Origin: DAOUGC01 sp034429695
GTDB lineage: Bacteria; Chloroflexota; Anaerolineae; Anaerolineales; Anaerolineaceae
Length of the DNA: 23,319 nt
Direction: 5' to 3'
Assembly (NCBI GenBank): GCA_034429695.1
Contig: DAOUGC010000031.1
Coordinates: 1-23,319 of the forward strand
Shown here: positions 6,463 to 13,760 of the stretch, piece by piece
How the letters are laid out: every line of letters begins with the position of its first letter
Numbering within the stretch: the first letter of the stretch is position 1
Translations under genes and position numbers: made by a program
Notes under the pieces: model-generated
The model's database searches: none
Seen by the model: only the letters and a program-made list of their open reading frames with translations
What the model was told of the DNA's origin: nothing

Positions 6463-7370
6463 ACAGCAAAATAAACGTTGCTGTCATGGGGTGCGGCCAT
6501 ATCGGCGCGTATGCAGCGGCTGCCGTTCAGTTGGCGCCAGACATGAACCTGTGCGGCATTCTGGAACTGGGCTGCAACGTGGATCGCTTACGCTGCCAGT
6601 TTCCCCAAGTCCCCATTGAGTCTGATGTTACTGATCTGTCACAGAAACCAGACGTGGCCATCCTGTGCGTACCCACCCGTTCGGTGGAGCAAATTGCCCC
6701 GGGCTTGCTCAGCAGAGGGATTCACACAGTGGATTGCTTTGACATGCACGGTGATCCATTCATGCACCTGCGCCGCTGCCTTGACCCCATCGCCCGTCAG
6801 CACCAGGTGGCAGCCGTAATGGGCAGCGGAGTTGACCCGGGTGTCAGCACCATGATCCGTGCATTGTTTGAAGTCTGGGCGCCCACCGGCATTACCTACG
6901 TCAATTATGGTCCTGGAATGAGCATGGGACATACAGTTGCGGCAAAATCTCACCCTGGCGTAAAGGACGCCCTCTCCATCACCCGCCCCGGAGAGCCCGG
7001 CTGTCATCATCGCGATCTCTATCTGGTTCTGGAGGATGGCGTTTCCTTTGACGATGTAAAGGCAGACATTCTGGCCGACAGCTACTTCTGTCATGATTCA
7101 GTCAGGGTGTTCCAGGTGGAGGATGTTCAGCCCATGGTCGATCTCGGCCACCGCATCCACGTGTTTCGCAAGGGCGGCGCCAGCGGTGTGGATAACCAAT
7201 TGCTGGATTTCGACACCACTTTTCACAACCCGGCGTCAACCGCGCAGGTGCTGGTGGCTTCAGCCAGGGCGGTCACCCGCATGACGCCAGGCGCGCACAC
7301 CATGCTGGAGATTCCACTGTTGTATTTCCTCAAAGATGGGCTGGATGAGTGCATGAAACGACTGGTGTGA
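6459..7370 (+). CDS. Diaminopimelate-dehydrogenase-family NAD(P)-dependent diamino-acid dehydrogenase
   Basis: This 303-residue protein has an N-terminal Rossmann fold (VAVMGCGHIGAYAA, residues 7-20). Its motifs line up with meso-diaminopimelate D-dehydrogenase: VDCFDMHGD (91-99), GSGVDPGVS (122-130), GPGMSMGHT (151-159), HPGVKDAL (165-172) and HTMLEIPLLYFL near the C-terminus. Ddh (about 320 residues) oxidatively deaminates the D-centre of meso-DAP. Here the tryptophan of the Ddh WDPG motif is valine and the segment around 175-185 is shorter, so substrate specificity may differ. Because it is the last gene of the aminomutase-like operon, I infer that it oxidises the diamino acid produced by the mutase, a role played by Ord or Kdd in the clostridial ornithine and lysine pathways. 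True Ddh activity in lysine or DAP metabolism is the alternative. The start has GGAGG 6 bases upstream. Confidence 0.75.
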   Translation: MNSKINVAVMGCGHIGAYAAAAVQLAPDMNLCGILELGCNVDRLRCQFPQVPIESDVTDLSQKPDVAILCVPTRSVEQIAPGLLSRGIHTVDCFDMHGDPFMHLRRCLDPIARQHQVAAVMGSGVDPGVSTMIRALFEVWAPTGITYVNYGPGMSMGHTVAAKSHPGVKDALSITRPGEPGCHHRDLYLVLEDGVSFDDVKADILADSYFCHDSVRVFQVEDVQPMVDLGHRIHVFRKGGASGVDNQLLDFDTTFHNPASTAQVLVASARAVTRMTPGAHTMLEIPLLYFLKDGLDECMKRLV

Positions 7371-7385
7371 TTGCCCAAAACATTT

Positions 7386-7414
7386 ATATTGTTGATTTAA
7401 ATTATTGACAATAT
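7386..7414. repeat. 7-bp inverted repeat spanning the -35 region
   Basis: ATATTGT (7386-7392) and ACAATAT (7408-7414) are perfect inverted arms 15 bases apart. The right arm covers the end of the -35 box of the transporter promoter, so it could be a regulator site. It is AT-rich and may be chance. Confidence 0.3.
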
Positions 7415-7433
7415 TGCTTAACTCTACTACAAT
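7405..7433 (+). promoter_or_regulatory. Strong sigma-70-like promoter of the ABC transporter operon
   Basis: TTGACA (7405-7410, perfect consensus) and TACAAT (7428-7433) are 17 bases apart. The predicted start is near 7440, leaving a leader of about 130 bases before the binding-protein ATG at 7570. Part of the leader is GC-rich (7480-7535). Confidence 0.7.
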
Positions 7434-7461
7434 CCCTCATAGGGTGGATATATGAGGGATT
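7431..7461. promoter_or_regulatory. Perfect 11-bp inverted repeat at the transcription start: operator or terminator
   Basis: AATCCCTCATA (7431-7441) and TATGAGGGATT (7451-7461) are perfect inverted arms with a 9-base loop. The repeat overlaps the -10 box and predicted start, which suits a repressor site. It is also followed by TTCCTATTT and could terminate transcripts coming from the upstream operon. The repressor is not identifiable in the window. Confidence 0.55.
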
Positions 7462-7569
7462 TTCCTATTTCGCGGGAGATATGGGCGTCCCCCACCCCGG
7501 CGCCACTTTGCGCCCGAAGTGCCCGATGGGGGTCAATTGGTTATTCACACGAACAGGAGGATTGAGAGT

Positions 7570-8991
7570 ATGTCCAAGCAAAAACTTTGGATTGTATTTC
7601 CATTGCTATTTGCCATGGTATTGGCCGCGTGCGGTGGGGGTGCAGCACAGGAAACACCCATGGTTGAACCAACCACCGATACTGCAGCACAACCCACAGA
7701 AGAAATGGCCGAACCAACTGCCACAACCGAAGAGATGGCAGAGCCAACCGCCACCACCGAGGGGGGTGAAGGGGGCGATCTCGCTGGCGGTACGGTAAGT
7801 GTGCTGGCTGTATGGGGCGGTGATGAACAAGACAGCTTCGAAGCCATGATCGCACCATTTGAAGAGGAAACCGGCATTGATGTTCAGTACGAAGGAACCC
7901 GCGACCTGAATGCAGTGCTCACCAGTCGCGTTGAAGGCGGCAACCCACCCGATCTGGCTGGTCTCCCCGGCCCGGGTCAACTGCAGGAATATGCCCGCAA
8001 CGGTTCACTGGTTAACTTGAGCGAAGTGCTTGATATGGATGCACTCGGTTCCGAATATGATCAGGGCTTCCTTGATCTGGCCTCCGCTGATGGCAACCTG
8101 TATGGTATTTTCATCAAGGCTGCTGTCAAGAGCCTGATATGGTACAGCCCGCCGGCATTTGAAGCCGCCGGCTACACCGTTCCCACCACCTGGGAGGAAT
8201 TGCAGGCGCTCGAACAGCAAATCATCGCTGATGGCGGCGTACCCTGGTGCATCGGTTTGGAATCCGGCGCAGCCTCAGGCTGGCCTGGAACCGACTGGAT
8301 TGAAGATATTATGCTGCGCACTGCCGGACCTGACCTCTACGACCAGTGGTGGCAGCACGAAATTCCCTGGACTGACGAATCGGTCCGCACCGCATGGGAG
8401 ACCTTCGGTTCGGTGATTAACGAGTCCGCCAAGGTTTACGGCGGTGCACAGGGTGTCTTAAGCACCAATTTCGGGCAGTCACCCTTCCCGATGTTTGAAG
8501 AACAACCCGGCTGCTATCTGCATCGCCAGGCAAGTTTCATCACCAGTTTTATCACCGAACAGTATCCTGATCTTGTTGCCGGTGAAGATTATGACTTCTT
8601 CCCCTTCCCGCCCATCGGCGATTCGGAAGCCCCCCTGTTGGTGGCGGGCGACCTGTTTGGCATGTTCAATGACACCCCCGAGGCCCGCGCTTTGATGGAA
8701 TATCTGGTCACGGCTGAAGCCCAGTCCATTTGGGCGGAACGGGGTGGTTTCCTGTCAGCAAATCGAACGGTTGACCCTGCCACCTATCCTGATCAGCTCA
8801 CCCAGCAGATCGGGCAGATGCTGGTGGACGCTCCCGCCGTTCGCTTTGATGCGTCTGACCTGATGCCGGAAGCTGTAAACAACGCTTTCTGGACCGGGAT
8901 CCTGGATTTCGTCTCCGCGCCTGACAACCTCGACTCGATCCTCGAAAACATCGAGTCTGTGGCCACGGACGCCTACCAAACATCTGAATAA
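7570..8991 (+). CDS. Carbohydrate-type ABC transporter substrate-binding lipoprotein
   Basis: This is a 473-residue extracellular solute-binding protein, family 1. A signal peptide with lipobox VLAAC (Cys21) is followed by a Gly/Ala stretch and a Thr/Pro/Glu linker (to about residue 70) that includes two copies of EEMAEPTATT. The mature domain starts at VSVLAVWGGDEQDSFEAMIAPFEE. AglE-like features include GGNPPDLAGLPGPGQL, LIWYSPPAFEAAGYTVPTTWEEL and a C-terminal EAQSIWAERGGFLSANR. The ligand is probably an oligosaccharide or glycoside, but it cannot be read from sequence. The ATG at 7570 has AGGAGG at 7555-7560. The protein captures substrate outside the membrane for the two permeases downstream. 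The adjacent aminomutase operon is separated by its own strong promoter, so a functional link is not evident. Confidence 0.9.
   Translation: MSKQKLWIVFPLLFAMVLAACGGGAAQETPMVEPTTDTAAQPTEEMAEPTATTEEMAEPTATTEGGEGGDLAGGTVSVLAVWGGDEQDSFEAMIAPFEEETGIDVQYEGTRDLNAVLTSRVEGGNPPDLAGLPGPGQLQEYARNGSLVNLSEVLDMDALGSEYDQGFLDLASADGNLYGIFIKAAVKSLIWYSPPAFEAAGYTVPTTWEELQALEQQIIADGGVPWCIGLESGAASGWPGTDWIEDIMLRTAGPDLYDQWWQHEIPWTDESVRTAWETFGSVINESAKVYGGAQGVLSTNFGQSPFPMFEEQPGCYLHRQASFITSFITEQYPDLVAGEDYDFFPFPPIGDSEAPLLVAGDLFGMFNDTPEARALMEYLVTAEAQSIWAERGGFLSANRTVDPATYPDQLTQQIGQMLVDAPAVRFDASDLMPEAVNNAFWTGILDFVSAPDNLDSILENIESVATDAYQTSE
7699..7758 (+). repeat. Two tandem 30-base units in the lipoprotein linker
   Basis: Each unit encodes EEMAEPTATT (7699-7728 and 7729-7758). 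Third-position differences show that the duplication is not recent. The repeat lengthens the flexible linker between the lipid anchor and the binding domain. Confidence 0.75.
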
Positions 8992-9006
8992 ACCTACATA
9001 AAGACA

Positions 9007-9032
9007 GGGGGGATGAAGGTTTTCATCCCCCC
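9007..9032 (+). other. Intercistronic 11-bp perfect hairpin between binding protein and permease genes
   Basis: GGGGGGATGAA (9007-9017) and TTCATCCCCCC (9022-9032) form a perfect stem with a GGTT loop. No T-run follows. Such hairpins behind binding-protein genes commonly protect the upstream mRNA from 3' decay and limit read-through, giving more binding protein than permease; that role is inferred here. Confidence 0.7.
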
Positions 9033-9050
9033 TTATGACAGGATAAGCTG

Positions 9051-10025
9051 ATGAACCGTTTGCTGCTGGCTCTCATTGTGGTAATCGGTGTACCCTTGGC
9101 AACCATTCTTTATGTTGCCCTGGTTGAATGGGTGCTGGCGCGCATGTCGCATAAAGCTCGTGTCGCCTTTCGACCCTGGCTGTGGTTTGCCCCGGCAGCC
9201 ATTCTTTTGACCATCTACCTGGTGCTTCCCACCATTCAAACAATTCTGCTCTCATTAAGAGACGCCCGTTCCGAAAATTTTATTGGTCTGGAAAACTATG
9301 TTTATGTTTTCACCAATAACAATATGCAGACCGCTTTTCGGAACAATCTGATATGGCTGGTGTTTTTCACCATCGCCACGGTTGTCTTTGGACTGTTGAT
9401 CGCTGTACTTACCGACCGCGTGCGTTACGAAGCCGTGGTGAAATCGCTGATATTCCTGCCCATGGCAATCTCATTTGTCGCCGCTGGCGTGATCTGGAAA
9501 TTGATGTACGACTTTCAACCAGCCGGACGACCTCAAACCGGTTTTGTGAACGGCATGCTGGACGCCGCGTTTCCGTCCTTTGAACCTCAAGCCTGGTTGG
9601 TTTCCCAACCGACCAATAATATCGCCCTGATCATCATTGGGGTGTGGATGTGGACCGGCTTTGCCATGGTGATCCTCTCTGCAGGACTCAAAAGCATCCC
9701 CGAAGAGGTCATGGAAGCCGCGCGTGTGGATGGCGCAAATGAATGGCAGATCTTCTGGCGCATCACCATACCCATCATGCAATCCACCATAGCAGTGGTG
9801 ACCACCACCATGATCATCAATGTCTTGAAAATCTTTGACATTATTTACGTCATGACCAATGGGAATTTTGGCACCGAAGTGATTGCCAATCGCATGTACA
9901 AGGAAATGTTCAATTTCCATCACTTCGGACGCGCCAGCGCCATTGCGGTGATCCTGTTGCTGGCGGTCATTCCTGTTATGTGGATCAATATCAGGCGGTT
10001 CCGGGAACAGGAGGCTTTGCGCTGA
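9051..10025 (+). CDS. ABC sugar transporter permease, MalF type
   Basis: This 324-residue inner-membrane protein of the binding-protein-dependent transport family is one half of the translocation channel. An extra N-terminal membrane segment (residues about 3-28) precedes the usual segments, starting with WFAPAAILLTIYLVLP. The coupling (EAA) loop reads EEVMEAARVDGANEWQIFWRITIP, which would dock an ATPase. The ATG at 9051 follows AGGATAA. The gene lies behind the hairpin at 9007-9032 and two bases before the second permease. No ATPase gene is adjacent, so it probably uses a shared MsmX/UgpC-type ATPase encoded elsewhere. Confidence 0.92.
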   Translation: MNRLLLALIVVIGVPLATILYVALVEWVLARMSHKARVAFRPWLWFAPAAILLTIYLVLPTIQTILLSLRDARSENFIGLENYVYVFTNNNMQTAFRNNLIWLVFFTIATVVFGLLIAVLTDRVRYEAVVKSLIFLPMAISFVAAGVIWKLMYDFQPAGRPQTGFVNGMLDAAFPSFEPQAWLVSQPTNNIALIIIGVWMWTGFAMVILSAGLKSIPEEVMEAARVDGANEWQIFWRITIPIMQSTIAVVTTTMIINVLKIFDIIYVMTNGNFGTEVIANRMYKEMFNFHHFGRASAIAVILLLAVIPVMWINIRRFREQEALR

Positions 10026-10027
10026 CC

Positions 10028-10873
10028 ATGAACGTTTCCCGTATTCTCAAAAGATTTCCGCTTCACTTCGTTGTCATCGGCATTACCATCATCTGGTCAA
10101 TCCCCACCCTTGGGTTGTTGATCAGTTCATTCCGGCCAGCCCGGCTGATCGCCTCAACTGGTTGGTGGACCTTCTTGAAGCCACCCGTGCAACTGACCAC
10201 GGAGTTATATGCTGAGGCGCTGTCACGAGCCAATATGGCAGACAGTTTTGTGAACAGCCTGTTCATTTCCATTCCAGCCACCATCATCCCGGTGATGATC
10301 GCCGCTTTTGCTGCCTACGCTTTTGCCTGGATGGACTTTCCCGGACGGCAGGTGCTGTTTACCCTGGTGGTCGGCTTGCTGGTTGTACCCCTGCAAATGA
10401 CCTTTATTCCTGTGCTGCGCATGTACAATCAATGGCAGCTCACCGGGTCCTTCATGGGCATCTGGCTGGCACATGCTGGTTACGGTTTGCCGTTTTCCAT
10501 TTATCTATTACGAAACTTCATTGGGTCGCTACCGCGCGATCTATTTGAATCGGCCTCACTGGATGGGGCAAGCGCGTTTGATACATTTTTCCAGATCGTC
10601 ATGCCGCTATCGGTTCCGGCAATCGCATCACTGGTGATCTTTCAGTTCATGTGGGTGTGGAACGACCTGCTGGTGGCATTAATTTATCTGGGAGGACGTC
10701 CTTCGGTGGCCCCCATGACCGTGACCATCGCCAACCAGGTGAACTCACTGGGTGGAAACTGGCAGATTTTAACCGCCGCGGCATTCATCTCCATGATGCT
10801 GCCCATGCTGGTCTTTTTTGCCTTGCAACAATACTTTGTTCGCGGCCTGCTGGCCGGTTCGGTTAAGGGATAA
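10028..10873 (+). CDS. ABC sugar transporter permease, MalG type
   Basis: This is a 281-residue inner-membrane permease, the partner of the MalF-type protein. Six membrane segments are visible, beginning with FVVIGITIIWSIPTLGLLISS. The coupling loop is ESASLDGASAFDTFFQIVMPL, followed by a MalG-like FMWVWNDLLVALIYLG and a C-terminal QQYFVRGLLAGSVKG. The ATG at 10028 lies two bases after the previous stop, with AGGAGG 13 bases upstream, slightly far, so translational coupling is likely. It is the last gene of the operon, and a hairpin follows between it and the convergent YdcF-like gene. Confidence 0.92.
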   Translation: MNVSRILKRFPLHFVVIGITIIWSIPTLGLLISSFRPARLIASTGWWTFLKPPVQLTTELYAEALSRANMADSFVNSLFISIPATIIPVMIAAFAAYAFAWMDFPGRQVLFTLVVGLLVVPLQMTFIPVLRMYNQWQLTGSFMGIWLAHAGYGLPFSIYLLRNFIGSLPRDLFESASLDGASAFDTFFQIVMPLSVPAIASLVIFQFMWVWNDLLVALIYLGGRPSVAPMTVTIANQVNSLGGNWQILTAAAFISMMLPMLVFFALQQYFVRGLLAGSVKG

Positions 10874-10879
10874 TCATCA

Positions 10880-10926
10880 ATGCCGGTGGCGGCTGACGGC
10901 ATAACCGTACAACCGCCAACCGGCAT
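10880..10926. terminator. Long hairpin between convergent genes, possible bidirectional terminator
   Basis: ATGCCGGTGGCGG (10880-10892) pairs with CCGCCAACCGGCAT (10913-10926) with a single one-base bulge, and the loop holds a further small ACGG/CCGT stem. It lies in the 59-base gap between convergent genes. T-runs are weak on both sides, so termination is plausible but not certain. Confidence 0.5.
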
Positions 10927-10932
10927 CTGTTG

Positions 10933-11727
10933 TCACATCCAGCCGCGAAAACGGTAAACCAGCATTCCCAAATACTCTTTGATTACATTGGTGGTGGCAC
11001 CCAGGTTGCTGGCTGTTGGGAAGAAATTGACCAACTGCCCCTCCAGGTTTGGCTCCCAAAGATTTTTCCAGCCTGCCTCGGTTACCTTGAAGTCCGTTGG
11101 AGCAGGTATCACCTCAAAGCCCTGTTTCTCAAACAACCCCATTGAACGCGGCATGTGCATGGCTGATGTAACCAGAATGATGCGTTCTGCCCCCAGATCT
11201 TTGAGTACAGCGGCGCTCAACGTGGCATCCTCATAAGTGTTCTGGGATTTATCCTGCAGGATCAACGCTTCATCCGGCACACCCAGCATCTCCATCAGCG
11301 AAGCCATCTCATCCGCGGGGGTGCTGGTGCGGCTGCCCAGCCATGTGATGCTGCCCCCGCTCAACACGATCACCGGCGCTTTGCCCTCGTGATACAGGTG
11401 GGCTCCATACACCACCCGGTCTCCGGCGCTGTTCATTTCAACAATCGGTCGGGGTGCTTCCGGCGAGTCGGTTCCACCGCCAAGCACCACAATCGCATCT
11501 GCCGTTTGGATCTCACCTTCCGGCAGATACTGCCACTCCAGCGAGCGCGCCAGCGCCATGGTCACCCAGCGGTTGCCCCCCAACCACAGGATCACCAGGG
11601 TAAATATCACCAGAAATTTGCCCAACTTTTCCCGTTTGCGAAGCAATAACGCGACAATCAGGGCAATACACCCCAGACTTAATGGATATACGAAGATTGG
11701 CAGGAATTTTGAGAGAAAAACAAACAT
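10933..11727 (-). CDS. YdcF/SanA/ElyC-family (DUF218) membrane protein
   Basis: This is a 264-residue protein. Two N-terminal membrane segments (about residues 8-30 and 37-53) are followed by a DUF218 domain: DAIVVLGGG (77-85), APVIVLSGG (about 117-125), SQNTYEDA and VTSAMHMPRS. Polar residues of these motifs line the putative active site. ElyC and SanA affect envelope integrity and lipid-carrier or peptidoglycan metabolism in enterobacteria; the biochemical activity is not settled. The ATG at 11727 is the first in the frame after a stop; the nearest GGAGG is about 18 bases upstream, so initiation looks weak. It stands alone, downstream of fhs and convergent with the transporter. Confidence 0.85.
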   Translation of the reverse strand: MFVFLSKFLPIFVYPLSLGCIALIVALLLRKREKLGKFLVIFTLVILWLGGNRWVTMALARSLEWQYLPEGEIQTADAIVVLGGGTDSPEAPRPIVEMNSAGDRVVYGAHLYHEGKAPVIVLSGGSITWLGSRTSTPADEMASLMEMLGVPDEALILQDKSQNTYEDATLSAAVLKDLGAERIILVTSAMHMPRSMGLFEKQGFEVIPAPTDFKVTEAGWKNLWEPNLEGQLVNFFPTASNLGATTNVIKEYLGMLVYRFRGWM

Positions 11728-11818
11728 GGTTGTTTAATGGATCAACCTCCAGCGCGGCGGGCATGACTGCCAGCCGGTGAGCCAGAGGCCGATCAATCCT
11801 ATCGTTGGTTTGATTTGT

Positions 11819-13723
11819 TTAGAACAATCCCATCACCCTGCCTGTTTCCAGGTCAAGGTCAACATCAAAAAAGGCCGGACGGGTTGGCAGACCAGGCATG
11901 GTGCTCATGGTTCCCAGCAGCGGATAAATGAAACCCGCTCCAACTGAAGCGCGGATATCCTCAACCGGAATGCGAAAACCGGTGGGAACACCCTTCAGTG
12001 TGGCGTCATGACTGAGGCTGAGGTGGGTTTTTGCCATGCAGATCGGCAGGCGGTCAAACCCCAGGCGGGTATATTCAGCAATGCGCTCCTCGGCGATCTC
12101 CGAATAGTCCACACCATCGGCTCCATACACCTCGCACGCAATCGTCTCAATTTTCTGTTTGATCGACATCTCCAGGGGATACAGGAACTGGAAATCCGAA
12201 GGCATGTTGGCTGCCCGCTCAACCGCACGCGCCAGGTCTATCGCGCCTTCCCCACCCAGTTCCCAGTGTCGGCTGACCACAGCGTCCACCGCACCGCCCT
12301 CCTCAATGGCTGCCCTGCGTACCATTTCGGTCTCTGCGTCGGTATCTCCCACAAAGTAATTGATGGCAACCACCACCGGAATACCATACTTGCGGGCTGT
12401 CTTGATGTGATGAATGAGGTTGGGCAATCCGGCTTTCAACAACTCCAGATTCTCCTGGGTGTATGCCGGGTCAAGCGGTCTGCCGGCCACCACCTTTGGT
12501 CCGCCGCCATGCATCTTGAGTGCGCGAATGGTGGCCACCAGCACCACCACGTTGGGGAGCAAACCGGAGGTGCGGCACTTGATATCAAAGAATTTCTCCA
12601 TGCCCATGTCAGCGCCAAAGCCAGATTCGGTGATCACATAATCTGCCAGCTTAAGCCCGATCATGTCAGCCAGGATGGAACTGTTGCCGTGCGCAATGTT
12701 GGCGAAGGGTCCGGCATGTACAAACACCGGCGTGCCTTCCAACGTTTGCATCAGGTTGGGTTTAATCGCATCGCGCATCAGCACCGTCAGCGCACCGGCT
12801 ATGCCAAGATCATCCGCTGTGATGGCTTCCCCGCTGCGCGACAGGCCGATCACTATTTTGCCAAATCGTTCGCGCATGTCCCTCAAGCTGGTGGTCAGCG
12901 CCAGAATTGCCATGATCTCGCTCGCCACGGTGATGTCAAAGCCGGTCCGGCGCTCATGTCCGCTTTCCTGATCACCCTGCCCAACGGTGATTCCACGCAG
13001 GAAACGGTCACTGGTGTCAATCACCCTGCGCCATGTGATGGTGTCGGGGTCAATATCGAGACGGAACATGCGCACCCGTTCTTCGGGGGTCAACTCCTCT
13101 GGATCGGTCTTGGTGATGCCCAGTTTTTTCAACCGTGACTGCATCCCCACGCTAAAATGGCGTTTGCCCTGTTTGTCTTTGGGACACATGCGAATGAACA
13201 TTTGCTCGTCAGTCGCCTCTGACTCGTGCAACATGCGCGCGTCAATGGCAGCCGCCATGAGATTGTTCGCCGCTGTGATGGCATGGATATCGCCGGTGAG
13301 GTGCAGGTTAAAATCTTCCATCGGTATCACCTGGCTGTACCCACCGCCCGCAGCGCCACCCTTGATCCCAAACGTTGGTCCCTGGCTGGGCTGCCGAATG
13401 GCCGTGATCACCCTGTAGCCCAGATGAGCGCCCAGCGCCTGGCTCAAACCGACGGTTGTGGTGGTCTTGCCTTCACCCAAGGGTGTGGGGGTGATGGCGG
13501 TTACATCCACATACTTTCCGTTGGGTTGGTTCTGTAAACGTTCCAGCACGTCAAGCCGCACTTTGGCTTTATAAGGCCCATAAAATTCGATCTCTTCGGG
13601 CAGCAGTCCCAGTTCCTCCGCCACAGTGGCGATTGGCTTTAACTGGGCTTCCTGGGCAATAACGATATCCGAGGGCACCGGAGTGCGCCGGTTCAGTCGA
13701 ACGGGTTGGAATTTCGCTGGCAT
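11819..13723 (-). CDS. fhs: Formate-tetrahydrofolate ligase (10-formyl-THF synthetase), long eukaryote-like form
   Basis: This 634-residue cytoplasmic enzyme joins formate to tetrahydrofolate using ATP, giving 10-formyl-THF for purine synthesis or the methyl branch of acetyl-CoA metabolism. The P-loop is TPLGEGKTT (residues 80-88), followed by GPTFGIKGGAAGGGYSQVIPMED; the C-terminal AGAGFIYPLLGTMSTMPGLP and final GLF are typical. Most bacterial enzymes have about 557 residues. The extra length comes mainly from an insertion at about residues 164-220 (LKKLGITKTDPEELTPEE part) and a GGGPKVVAGRPL segment; both resemble the synthetase domain of eukaryotic C1-THF synthase. The ATG at 13723 has AGGTGG a few bases upstream; the in-frame extension to 13813 has no such support. 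It is co-directional with, and 37 bases after, a GntR/UTRA gene. Confidence 0.96.
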   Translation of the reverse strand: MPAKFQPVRLNRRTPVPSDIVIAQEAQLKPIATVAEELGLLPEEIEFYGPYKAKVRLDVLERLQNQPNGKYVDVTAITPTPLGEGKTTTTVGLSQALGAHLGYRVITAIRQPSQGPTFGIKGGAAGGGYSQVIPMEDFNLHLTGDIHAITAANNLMAAAIDARMLHESEATDEQMFIRMCPKDKQGKRHFSVGMQSRLKKLGITKTDPEELTPEERVRMFRLDIDPDTITWRRVIDTSDRFLRGITVGQGDQESGHERRTGFDITVASEIMAILALTTSLRDMRERFGKIVIGLSRSGEAITADDLGIAGALTVLMRDAIKPNLMQTLEGTPVFVHAGPFANIAHGNSSILADMIGLKLADYVITESGFGADMGMEKFFDIKCRTSGLLPNVVVLVATIRALKMHGGGPKVVAGRPLDPAYTQENLELLKAGLPNLIHHIKTARKYGIPVVVAINYFVGDTDAETEMVRRAAIEEGGAVDAVVSRHWELGGEGAIDLARAVERAANMPSDFQFLYPLEMSIKQKIETIACEVYGADGVDYSEIAEERIAEYTRLGFDRLPICMAKTHLSLSHDATLKGVPTGFRIPVEDIRASVGAGFIYPLLGTMSTMPGLPTRPAFFDVDLDLETGRVMGLF

Positions 13724-13760
13724 GTATCCACCTATGAAAGATCGGTTGTTGCTGGTTCGA

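Noticed and set aside
7481..7798. Small open frame in the transporter leader overlapping the binding-protein gene
   Set aside because: It is a shifted frame of the lipoprotein gene with no domain; the lipobox frame is clearly the coding one.
9007..9032. Hairpin behind the binding-protein gene read as an intrinsic terminator
   Set aside because: No T-run follows, and the permease genes downstream need read-through; an mRNA-stabilising or attenuating role fits better.
12008..13138. 376-codon open frame on the plus strand inside fhs
   Set aside because: It is antisense to a highly conserved enzyme, has no recognisable domain, and is explained by codon bias of the true gene.
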